From Flavobacterium psychrophilum (GTDB lineage: Bacteria; Bacteroidota; Bacteroidia; Flavobacteriales; Flavobacteriaceae), in NCBI GenBank assembly GCA_945861915.1, contig CAMAWK010000136.1, positions 1 to 6,382 on the forward strand: a DNA stretch of 6,382 nt. The letters run 5' to 3'. A model generated the notes under the pieces. It was not told the origin of the DNA. It searched no databases and saw nothing but the letters and a program-made list of their open reading frames with translations. Made by a program: the position numbers and the translations under genes. This document shows positions 1 through 5,996 of this stretch, one piece after another. Position 1 is the first letter of the stretch, and each line of letters starts with the position of its first letter.

Positions 1-21
1 TAAATCCTAAATACACTTATC

Positions 22-132
22 ATGGCAAAAAGTCAAGACGCAAAAAAGAACGTAAAAAAAGAACCGGTAAAAACTGCTAAAGAAAAAGCGGCAGAAAAAA
101 GAGAAAAGAAAAATACTCCAAAAAGAGATTAG
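22..132 (+). CDS. Small lysine-rich basic protein, 36 aa, function unknown
   Basis: An ATG at 22 opens a 36-codon frame ending in TAG at 130-132. The product begins MAKSQDAKKN and ends NTPKRD. It has 12 Lys, 2 Arg, 4 Glu and 2 Asp, no aromatic residue and no Cys, so it should be strongly basic, disordered and cytosolic; it has no signal peptide or membrane segment. The frame is followed closely by a strong hairpin terminator (155-196), which fits a real transcribed gene ending here. From memory, similar tiny proteins starting MAKSQ(D/N)..KK are annotated as hypothetical in many Flavobacterium genomes, but I cannot verify this here. Binding to nucleic acid or ribosomes would suit the charge, but that is only inference. 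The promoter lies at or before the left edge. A lysine-rich frame can arise by chance in A-rich DNA, which limits confidence. Confidence 0.6.
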   Translation: MAKSQDAKKNVKKEPVKTAKEKAAEKREKKNTPKRD

Positions 133-154
133 TTAGCAGTTTGAAGATAACCAA

Positions 155-196
155 AAAGCAGTTTAAAAATGATTTAAATCATTATTAAACTGCTTT
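155..196. terminator. Hairpin terminator between convergent genes
   Basis: A perfect 12-bp stem pairs 155-166 (AAAGCAGTTTAA) with 185-196 (TTAAACTGCTTT). Inside it, after one A/A mismatch (167/184), 168-183 is a perfect 16-nt palindrome that extends the stem. On the plus strand the hairpin is followed by AATTTTTTG (197-205), a classical intrinsic terminator for the small gene at 22-132. On the minus strand it is followed by the complement of the A run at 153-157, so it can also end pepD transcripts, whose stop codon is at 221-223. It is therefore probably bidirectional. Confidence 0.85.
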
Positions 197-220
197 AATT
201 TTTTGTTCAAATATATCTGA

Positions 221-1684
221 TTAATTCTTCACAGGTATATTCTCCAAAATCTCTATTACGAATTTATAAAATTTTTGAGACGATTTTATACTGGCTCGTT
301 CATCAGGGCTGTGGGCTCCATGAATGGTAGGTCCGAAAGAAATCATATCCATATCAGGGTAATTCACACCTAGAATTCCACATTCTAATCCTGCGTGACA
401 AGCCACTACTTTTGCTTTTTCGCCATTTTGTTTTTCATAAATAGCAGTCAAAACATCTAATATTTCTGATTTTACATTGGGAGTCCAACCAGGATAATTC
501 CCTTTGAAAGTGACTTCGCAACCGCATAATTCAAAAGCAGAACGCAATGAATTTGCCAAATCAAATTTGGATGTTTCTACCGAAGATCGTGTTAAACATC
601 CAATTAAAATTGTCCCATCTTTAATTATGACTCTCGCTATATTATTCGAGGTTTCTACCAAATTTTCCATATCGGCAGACATTCTGTAAACACCATTCTG
701 TGCAGCGTAAATAGAACGAATAATTCCTTCTTGAACTCCCAAATCCATCACTTTTTCGGGTAAATCACATTTCTGGATCTCAATAGTTAAATTAGGCTCT
801 ATGGTTTTGAATTCGGTTTTAATGTCGCTAATGATTTCCTGCATATCAAAAACATAAGCCTCATCATACATTGAGGCAATAATCACTTTTGCCACACTTT
901 CTCTCGGAATCGCATTTCGGAGACTTCCGCCATTAATTTCAGACACTTGCAATCCAAAATTTTCAAATGCATCAAACAACAATCGATTCATTATTTTATT
1001 GGCATTTCCTAATCCTTTATGAATATCAATCCCAGAATGACCTCCGTTTAATCCTTTAACGGTGATTGTATAACCAACTGAATTCTCTGGAACTTCCTCT
1101 TCGTTATACTCTCTAGTGGCAGAAACATCAATACCTCCTGCACAACCAATATCAATTTCATCATCTTCCTCAGTGTCCATATTGAGTAAGATTTCACCTT
1201 TTAAAATGCCACCTTTTAGATTTAACGCACCAGTCATTCCTGTTTCCTCATCAATGGTAAACAAAGCTTCAATAGCAGGATGCGCCATATCTGTACTTTC
1301 TAAAATAGCCATAATCATTGCTACTCCCAAGCCATTGTCGGCTCCGAGTGTGGTTCCACGAGCGCGAACCCAGTCACCATCAACATACATATCGATTCCT
1401 TGTGTATCGAAATCAAAAACAGTATCGTTGTTTTTTTGATGCACCATATCTAAATGCCCTTGTAGCACAATTGGTTTGCGATTTTCCATTCCAGGGGTTG
1501 CTGGTTTTCGGATAATTACGTTTCTGATTTCGTCTTCAAAGGTTTCTAATCCTAAATTGTTTCCGAAATCTTTCATAAACTGTATCACGCGATCTTCTTT
1601 TTTTGAAGGTCGAGGCACAGCATTTAAATCGGCAAATTTATTCCAAAGGGCTTTAGGTTCTAGGTTTCTAATATCTTGACTCAT
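221..1684 (-). CDS. pepD: Aminoacyl-histidine dipeptidase (Xaa-His dipeptidase, peptidase D), M20 family
   Basis: PepD is a cytosolic metallopeptidase that hydrolyses Xaa-His and other unblocked dipeptides, including carnosine, and returns amino acids to metabolism. The 487-residue product has the full family length (about 485 residues in E. coli). M20 signatures appear in order: GHLDM with the first metal ligand H77 and catalytic D79; GADNG with bridging D116; DEETG with catalytic E146 and metal ligand E147; NMDTE with D170; GGHSG (H216) in the lid/dimerisation domain; CHAGLECG (429-436); and HGAHSP, where H458 is the last metal ligand. All expected catalytic and metal-binding positions are present. 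It has no signal peptide or membrane segment. The ATG at 1684-1682 gives the expected N-terminus, with a perfect TAnnTTTG element just upstream. The gene is transcribed alone, divergent from the DUF3810 gene and ending at the hairpin at 155-196. Nothing in it looks damaged or transferred. Confidence 0.96.
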   Translation of the reverse strand: MSQDIRNLEPKALWNKFADLNAVPRPSKKEDRVIQFMKDFGNNLGLETFEDEIRNVIIRKPATPGMENRKPIVLQGHLDMVHQKNNDTVFDFDTQGIDMYVDGDWVRARGTTLGADNGLGVAMIMAILESTDMAHPAIEALFTIDEETGMTGALNLKGGILKGEILLNMDTEEDDEIDIGCAGGIDVSATREYNEEEVPENSVGYTITVKGLNGGHSGIDIHKGLGNANKIMNRLLFDAFENFGLQVSEINGGSLRNAIPRESVAKVIIASMYDEAYVFDMQEIISDIKTEFKTIEPNLTIEIQKCDLPEKVMDLGVQEGIIRSIYAAQNGVYRMSADMENLVETSNNIARVIIKDGTILIGCLTRSSVETSKFDLANSLRSAFELCGCEVTFKGNYPGWTPNVKSEILDVLTAIYEKQNGEKAKVVACHAGLECGILGVNYPDMDMISFGPTIHGAHSPDERASIKSSQKFYKFVIEILENIPVKN

Positions 1685-1710
1685 ACTATTTAATTTTTAT
1701 ATCAACGAAA

Positions 1711-1740
1711 CAAAGTTACAAAGTTTAGTTTCTTATCGAA
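1711..1740 (-). promoter_or_regulatory. Predicted pepD promoter, Bacteroidetes type
   Basis: Read on the minus strand, 1718-1711 is TAACTTTG, a perfect match to the Bacteroidetes -7 element TAnnTTTG. Exactly 19 nt upstream, 1740-1738 is TTC, two of three bases of the -33 TTG. A start site a few bases downstream would give a leader of about 20 nt before the pepD ATG. The octamer ACAAAGTT is repeated in tandem at 1710-1717 and 1718-1725, which creates a second, imperfectly spaced -7-like sequence next to the first. Confidence 0.55.
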
Positions 1741-1760
1741 TTGATATTATCATATATTTA
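1733..1760 (+). promoter_or_regulatory. Possible promoter for the DUF3810 gene (weak)
   Basis: TATATTTA at 1753-1760 matches seven of the eight positions of TAnnTTTG (last G replaced by A). A TTA at 1733-1735 lies 17 nt upstream and could serve as a degenerate -33 element. Transcription would begin about a dozen bases before the GTG start at 1778. The upstream part overlaps the -33 region of the divergent pepD promoter. AT-rich DNA yields such matches by chance, so this is tentative. Confidence 0.3.
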
Positions 1761-1777
1761 CCCTTAAAATTTCATAC

Positions 1778-2842
1778 GTGCAACGCAAATACATTCTCCC
1801 ACTATTTCTCGTTTTTCAAATAGTTTTTTTGAAAATAACAGCCTTTTTTCCAAAAATTATTGAACGCTATTATAGTAATGGAATCTACGTTTGGATTTCA
1901 AAATTTTCTCGAATCACTTTGGGTCAAATCCCTTTTTCGGTAGGTGATTGCATTTATGCAATTTTGATTGTTTTTTTATTGTTATCCATCTGGAAAAGTA
2001 GAAAATTATGGAAGACAGGTTGGAAAGAAATGCTTTTGAAAATTACTACTTCTATTTCTATAGCTTATTTCTTGTTCCATTTTCTTTGGGGTTTCAATTA
2101 TTATCGGCAACCGCTTTTCGAAAAAATGAACATTCAACGAGAATATACCAACGAAGATTTAGTTGGTTTTACTGAAAAATTAATTCTAAAAACAAATCAA
2201 ATTCAACTCAAAATAACCAAAAATAAAAATTTAAAAGTAAGCAGTTTATATTCTCAGGATACTATTTTTAAACTATCTCAAAACGGATATACCAACTTAT
2301 CCAAACAATATCCTTTTTTTGACTATCAATCGCCCAGCATCAAAAAATCATTATTCAGTTTCCCGCTGACTTACATGGGTTTTGGTGGTTATTTAAATCC
2401 GTTTACGAATGAGGCGCAAGTGAATAGTAAATTACCAAAGTTTAGTTTCCCTAATGTTGTTTGTCACGAAATGGCACACCAAATTGGGTTTGCTAGCGAA
2501 AGTGAATGCAATTATATTGGCTTTTTGGCGGGTATAAAAAATGATGATTTGTATTTTAAATATTCGGCTTATGCAAATGCTCTTCGGTATTGTATGGCAA
2601 ATATCGGCTTGAAAGACGAAACTAAATTCAAGATTTTAAAAGCTAAAATTAATACTGGAATCATAGCTAATTATAAAGAAAGTGATTTGTTTTGGAAACA
2701 ATATGACACCTTTATTGACAAAGGTTTTCATGCTTTTTATGATCAGTTTTTAAAAATGAACCAACAAGAAGAGGGTTTGGAAAGTTACAGCAAGTTTGTA
2801 GATTTGTTGGTAAATTATTATAAAGAAGACCATTTACTATAA
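1778..2842 (+). CDS. DUF3810-type membrane protein with HExxH zinc-peptidase motif
   Basis: The 354-residue product resembles the DUF3810 family of Bacteroidetes and Firmicutes proteins, whose function is not established. Three hydrophobic segments occupy about residues 5-24, 54-72 and 88-107. A large soluble domain follows, with VCHEMAHQIGF at 228-238: H230, E231 and H234 form an HExxH zinc site, and E241 or E243 in the following ASESE is a likely third ligand, as in gluzincin-type peptidases. NEAQVN (211-216) and the GFGGYLNPF stretch (201-209) precede the motif. The likely role is a membrane-bound metallopeptidase; the substrate and the side of the membrane it faces are unknown. The start is GTG: the in-frame stop at 1742-1744 leaves no upstream ATG, and the next internal ATG, at about residue 85, would remove two membrane segments. 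It diverges from pepD and is followed after 43 nt by the Crp/Fnr gene on the same strand. Confidence 0.85.
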   Translation: MQRKYILPLFLVFQIVFLKITAFFPKIIERYYSNGIYVWISKFSRITLGQIPFSVGDCIYAILIVFLLLSIWKSRKLWKTGWKEMLLKITTSISIAYFLFHFLWGFNYYRQPLFEKMNIQREYTNEDLVGFTEKLILKTNQIQLKITKNKNLKVSSLYSQDTIFKLSQNGYTNLSKQYPFFDYQSPSIKKSLFSFPLTYMGFGGYLNPFTNEAQVNSKLPKFSFPNVVCHEMAHQIGFASESECNYIGFLAGIKNDDLYFKYSAYANALRYCMANIGLKDETKFKILKAKINTGIIANYKESDLFWKQYDTFIDKGFHAFYDQFLKMNQQEEGLESYSKFVDLLVNYYKEDHLL

Positions 2843-2885
2843 CATTACCATTTTGATTAAATTTATTACTCTAAAACTTTAAATA

Positions 2886-3479
2886 ATGCTAGATATCGAA
2901 AAACTAAATTATTATTTTGGGATTTTTAAAAATCTAGAGATGAAAGATTTATCCGCGATTTTTAATCTGGTAAAGATCAAAAAACTCAAAGCTGGAGAAA
3001 TTTTAATCAAAGAAGGTGATCATTATAAGAAAATTAGTTACATCAAAAAAGGATTGATTCGAGCCTATCTAATCAAAAATAATGGAGACGAAGTTACTAC
3101 ACTTGTTAGATGGGAAGATCAATTTATAACCTCACACGACAGTATTTTATTTGATGAGCCATCGCGGTTTATGTATCAAGCTTTAGAAAACACCACCCTA
3201 CTTGAAGTTGATTATGATATTGCACAGAATTTTTTGGCTAAAAACCCAAAATTAGAATTAGGTCGAGTTCACTTTTTAAGAAAAATGCTTGGTGAGTCAA
3301 TTTTAAATTTTGAAACATTTATTTTACTAACTCCCGAAGAGCGGTATTTGAAATTTATAAAAGACAAACCCGATATTATTAATCGGGTTCCTAGTAAATA
3401 TATTGCTACATTATTAGGAATTACTCCAGTTTCGTTAAGCCGAATTCGAGGCAGAATTGCAAATCAGAAAAAACATTAA
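2886..3479 (+). CDS. Crp/Fnr family transcriptional regulator
   Basis: The 197-residue product is a one-domain sensor plus DNA-binding regulator. An N-terminal cyclic-nucleotide-binding-like beta-barrel spans about residues 20-115 (KAGEILIKEGD and YIKKGLIRAYL are its typical strands), followed by the long dimerisation helix (about 115-145) and a C-terminal helix-turn-helix at about 168-190 (PSKYIATLLGITPVSLSRIR). The phosphate-binding cassette of true cAMP receptors (FGE...RSA) is absent; the equivalent region reads ILFDEPSRFMYQAL, so cAMP binding is unlikely and the signal is unknown. There are no cysteines, which excludes an Fnr iron-sulfur cluster. This shortened form is common in Bacteroidetes. 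ATG 2886 fits the family start. It lies 43 nt after the DUF3810 gene and 67 nt before a desaturase gene whose upstream region contains a Crp/Fnr-like palindrome (3496-3509), suggesting local control of that gene. Confidence 0.9.
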   Translation: MLDIEKLNYYFGIFKNLEMKDLSAIFNLVKIKKLKAGEILIKEGDHYKKISYIKKGLIRAYLIKNNGDEVTTLVRWEDQFITSHDSILFDEPSRFMYQALENTTLLEVDYDIAQNFLAKNPKLELGRVHFLRKMLGESILNFETFILLTPEERYLKFIKDKPDIINRVPSKYIATLLGITPVSLSRIRGRIANQKKH

Positions 3480-3495
3480 TTATCTTTTGTTAATT

Positions 3496-3509
3496 TTTGT
3501 CTGAACAAA
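3496..3509. promoter_or_regulatory. Candidate Crp/Fnr-type operator palindrome
   Basis: TTTGT at 3496-3500 and ACAAA at 3505-3509 are perfect inverted repeats separated by four bases (CTGA). The 5-4-5 spacing is that of Crp/Fnr boxes such as TTGAT-N4-ATCAA. The site lies between the regulator gene and the desaturase gene and contains the TTG of the predicted -33 element, so binding there would most simply repress transcription. Only ten paired bases support it, in AT-rich DNA. Confidence 0.4.
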
Positions 3510-3523
3510 TTCAAATAGTTTTA
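3497..3523 (+). promoter_or_regulatory. Predicted promoter for the desaturase/secreted-protein pair
   Basis: TTG at 3497-3499 followed after 16 nt by TAGTTTTA (3516-3523), a seven-of-eight match to TAnnTTTG, resembles the Bacteroidetes -33/-7 pair, with spacing slightly shorter than the usual 17-23 nt. A start near 3529 would leave a leader of about 18 nt before the ATG at 3547. It overlaps the palindrome at 3496-3509. Confidence 0.4.
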
Positions 3524-3546
3524 CATCATTATACTAAAATTAAATT

Positions 3547-4323
3547 ATGATGGAAACAATTATTAAGTACTTCGAGTTTTATTTCATCTCAAGTTTGAGA
3601 TATTTACTTTTAACAAGTCTGTTTTTTGGTGTTTTTTACTCTTTTTTTAAATCAAAATTTGAAGCATCCAAAATTCAAGATAAAAAAGCAACAAAAAAAG
3701 ATTTCTATAGAGAAATTTTTCAGTCCTTACAATCCAATTTGGTGCTAACTTTTTTTGGAATTGTAGTGTTTTTTACTCCTTTGAGAGATTATACTCTTGT
3801 GTACACTTCTGTTTTAAAATATCCATTATTTTGGATTCCTATTAGTCTTTTATTGAGTTTGGTGATTCATGACACTTATTTTTATTGGATGCACCGAATT
3901 TTACACGACAAACGAATATTTCGTTTTACACATTTAGTGCATCATAAATCAATAAATCCATCTCCTTTTACAAGTTATTCATTTCATTTTTTGGAGGCTA
4001 TTACCGAAGGATTGGTATTATTTATTATTGTGTTTTTAATTCCAATTCATCCAATTGCATTAATTAGTTTTGGATTAATAGGGTTTATTATAAACATTTA
4101 TGGTCATTTAGGCTATGAAATTATGCCTAAATCATTTAGACATTCTTATCTATTTGAAATCGTCAATAGTTCCGTTTATCACAATCTGCATCATAAAAAA
4201 TTCAATGGAAATTATAGTTTATACTTTCGATTTTGGGACAGGTTAATGGGAACTGAAAACCCAGATTATGTATTAGAATACGACCGAATTCAAGAAAAAA
4301 GATTTAAAAACAACAATAACTAG
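3547..4323 (+). CDS. Fatty acid hydroxylase / sterol desaturase family membrane di-iron enzyme
   Basis: The 258-residue protein belongs to the integral-membrane histidine-motif oxygenases that hydroxylate or desaturate lipids with O2 at a di-iron site. The histidine boxes are intact: H108, H116 and H120 in HDTYFYWMHRILH; H129, H132 and H133 in HLVHH; H187 in GHLGYE; and H212, H215 and H216 in HNLHH; H147 may contribute. Hydrophobic segments at about 12-33, 64-78, 93-108 and 152-186 suggest four or five membrane passes with the histidines on the cytoplasmic side. The substrate cannot be told from sequence; bacteria of this group rarely make sterols, so a fatty acyl or other membrane lipid is more likely. 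Two ATGs (3547 and 3550) are adjacent and either could be used. The gene follows a Crp/Fnr regulator with a putative operator between them, and lies 22 nt before the secreted PKD protein gene, so those two are probably cotranscribed. Confidence 0.9.
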   Translation: MMETIIKYFEFYFISSLRYLLLTSLFFGVFYSFFKSKFEASKIQDKKATKKDFYREIFQSLQSNLVLTFFGIVVFFTPLRDYTLVYTSVLKYPLFWIPISLLLSLVIHDTYFYWMHRILHDKRIFRFTHLVHHKSINPSPFTSYSFHFLEAITEGLVLFIIVFLIPIHPIALISFGLIGFIINIYGHLGYEIMPKSFRHSYLFEIVNSSVYHNLHHKKFNGNYSLYFRFWDRLMGTENPDYVLEYDRIQEKRFKNNNN

Positions 4324-4345
4324 AAACAATTTAAAACAAATTATT

Positions 4346-5938
4346 ATGAAACTAAAACTAAAAAAAATAGGATTTCTGCTAATTTTACTATTAGTTGCAC
4401 TAAACAATTCAATTGCTCAAAGTATTTATAATTCTTCGAATTATGCCGTAGTTGGTGATGCTTTTTATCTTACAAATGCTAGTAATCTAGGTTTAGATTA
4501 TAGCACAACAGGAGCGAACCTTAATTGGAACTTTACTACATTGACTGGGATTTCTCAAAGTGAATTGCAATTTAAAAATCCAAATACACCAGGATACCCC
4601 AGTTGTCCTTATGTTTACAATTCTAAAAACACCAATTTAGCTTCTACAAACGAAACTTCTACTTCTTTAAATATAGGTGGGCAAACATTAGGCATTCAAG
4701 ATTATAATGATTATTATAAAAAATCGGATGGCGATTTGACACAAGTAGCGTCGGCTTATAAATTAAATATTAATGGTATCTTGATTCCTGTTGCAAATAA
4801 ATTTACCGAACCCGATATAATTTATACTTTTCCTATAAAATTTGGAAATACTGAAACTAATAATTCAGAATACAAGATTAATATTCCCGGGATTTATTAC
4901 CAAAGTAAAACGGTAGTTAGAACAAATGATGTAGATGGTTGGGGAAGTGTTACTACGCCCTTTGGAAATTTCTCGAATGTGTTGCGAATGAAAACTACTT
5001 TAGTTGAAAATGACAGTATTTCTATTACAGGTGTAGGACTTCCTAAAGTAATTAGAACCAGTCGAGAATTAAAATGGTTTGATACTACCAGAAAATATCC
5101 TGTTTTGATTGTTACACAATCTTTTGCTGCTAACATTTGGACTACTACCAAAGTTGAATATTTGGATGCTAAAAAAGATTTTCAGACAACAGCATTATTT
5201 GCATATACACCAATTTTGCCGACCGCCGGTGCAACTGTTTATTTTCAGAATTTAAGTACTAATGCTACTAAATATACCTGGGATTTTGATGATCCAGATA
5301 GTTTGGCTGCCAATAGTAGCACCGAACAAAATCCGACTCATATTTATAACAAAAACGGAACTTATAATGTTACTCTAACATCGAGCAATGATTCTTTTAC
5401 AAAATCAATAACTTTGCCAGTAGTTGTTAGTGACGATACCGTGGCGCTTTTTGCTTATACGCCCGTACTACCAATTGTTGGAGAAACAGTAAATTTTCAG
5501 AATTTGAGTCTCAATGGTGATTCTTATTTGTGGGATTTTGACGATTCTGCAAGCGGCACCGCAAATAGCAGTACAGAAAAAAATCCATCGCATATTTTTA
5601 ACACCAAAGGAACTTATCTTGTCAAGTTGACTTCCACTAATTCCACTTCTACAAAATCAATTACCCTGCCCGTAGTTGTTAGTGAAGAAAATTTAGGACT
5701 AGAAACGAATTTTAAAAGTGAGAAAATAAATATTTTCCCTAATCCTTTTTCAAATTCCATTTCAATTTTGGAAGATAATAACAAATTGGAGTATGAATTA
5801 AGTAATCTAGAAGGGAAAACTGTGTACAAAGCAAATCATATTCAAAACGATTTTTCTAATTTATCTAAGGGAATCTATCTGTTGAAAGTAACAGACAGTA
5901 ATAATAAAACAGCAATCTTCAAGTTGGTTAAAAAATAA
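4346..5938 (+). CDS. Secreted PKD-repeat protein with type IX secretion C-terminal sorting domain
   Basis: The 530-residue product starts with a Sec signal peptide (MKLKLKK, then hydrophobic GFLLILLLVAL, probable cleavage after SIA at residue 24). Residues 26-278 form a region predicted here to be beta-rich; I cannot assign it to a named domain, although its DGWGSVTTPFGNF motif (197-209) recurs, from memory, in secreted Bacteroidetes proteins. Two tandem PKD domains follow at 283-364 and 367-448, each with WDFDD, NP(T/S)HI and GTYxVxLTS motifs. Residues about 458-530 are a type A T9SS sorting domain: INIFPNPF (461-468), NLEGKTVY, and KGIYLLKV (508-515) before a Lys-Lys end. The protein should cross the outer membrane by T9SS and be released or anchored at the surface. 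No catalytic motif is visible, so binding or adhesion is more likely than enzymatic activity. It lies 22 nt after the desaturase with no evident promoter of its own, and ends at a strong hairpin. Confidence 0.9.
   Translation: MKLKLKKIGFLLILLLVALNNSIAQSIYNSSNYAVVGDAFYLTNASNLGLDYSTTGANLNWNFTTLTGISQSELQFKNPNTPGYPSCPYVYNSKNTNLASTNETSTSLNIGGQTLGIQDYNDYYKKSDGDLTQVASAYKLNINGILIPVANKFTEPDIIYTFPIKFGNTETNNSEYKINIPGIYYQSKTVVRTNDVDGWGSVTTPFGNFSNVLRMKTTLVENDSISITGVGLPKVIRTSRELKWFDTTRKYPVLIVTQSFAANIWTTTKVEYLDAKKDFQTTALFAYTPILPTAGATVYFQNLSTNATKYTWDFDDPDSLAANSSTEQNPTHIYNKNGTYNVTLTSSNDSFTKSITLPVVVSDDTVALFAYTPVLPIVGETVNFQNLSLNGDSYLWDFDDSASGTANSSTEKNPSHIFNTKGTYLVKLTSTNSTSTKSITLPVVVSEENLGLETNFKSEKINIFPNPFSNSISILEDNNKLEYELSNLEGKTVYKANHIQNDFSNLSKGIYLLKVTDSNNKTAIFKLVKK
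5192..5437 (+). repeat. PKD repeat, copy 1 (82 codons)
   Basis: First of two tandem in-frame copies, encoding residues 283-364 from ALFAYTP to VVVSDD. Aligned by eye without gaps to copy 2, 55 of 82 residues are identical, and the last ten shared residues (KSITLPVVVS) are identical in both. Confidence 0.85.
5444..5689 (+). repeat. PKD repeat, copy 2 (82 codons)
   Basis: Second copy, encoding residues 367-448 from ALFAYTP to VVVSEE, two codons after copy 1. The register is exactly 252 bp. The nucleotide match is strongest at the ends of the unit (for example GTAGTTGTTAGTGA ends both), suggesting internal duplication rather than independent acquisition. Confidence 0.85.
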
Positions 5939-5947
5939 GTTTTATCA

Positions 5948-5996
5948 TTAAACTAACTTTGAAAAAGATTAAACCTCTTTGTCAAAGTTAGTTTAA
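5948..5996. terminator. Bidirectional hairpin terminator between convergent genes
   Basis: A perfect 15-bp stem pairs 5948-5962 (TTAAACTAACTTTGA) with 5982-5996. After one A/G mismatch (5963/5981) a further 5 bp pair (5964-5968 with 5976-5980), leaving a 7-nt loop at 5969-5975. It begins ten bases after the stop of the secreted-protein gene, and its right arm contains the TAA (5995-5993) of the opposing flavoprotein gene. No long T run follows on the plus strand, so pausing or transcript-end protection may matter more than classical termination, but the position between convergent genes argues for a shared transcript end. Confidence 0.75.

Noticed and set aside
1116..1439. Open frame of 107 codons on the plus strand opposite pepD
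   Set aside because: It lies entirely antisense to a well-supported pepD, has no recognisable motif, and its composition is that expected from reading a coding strand backwards. The other frames antisense to pepD (504-689, 1318-1515, 1476-1679) fail for the same reason.
2853..2880. Promoter for the Crp/Fnr gene (TTG at 2853-2855, TAAAACTTT at 2872-2880)
   Set aside because: The TA and TTT are four bases apart instead of two and the final G is missing, so it does not fit TAnnTTTG; the gene may be read from the DUF3810 transcript.
3475..3499. ATTAA...TTAAT hairpin followed by a T run, as a terminator after the Crp/Fnr gene
   Set aside because: The stem is only five A/T pairs with a 10-nt loop, too weak to stand out in AT-rich DNA.
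4897..5151. Minus-strand open frame of 84 codons inside the secreted-protein gene
   Set aside because: Antisense to a strongly supported gene, with no motif or promoter; the similar frame at 5614-5829 is rejected likewise.
5192..5689. The 252-bp direct repeat as a mobile element or CRISPR-like array
   Set aside because: Both copies are in frame and encode PKD domains, with only two codons between them and no terminal inverted repeats or spacers.
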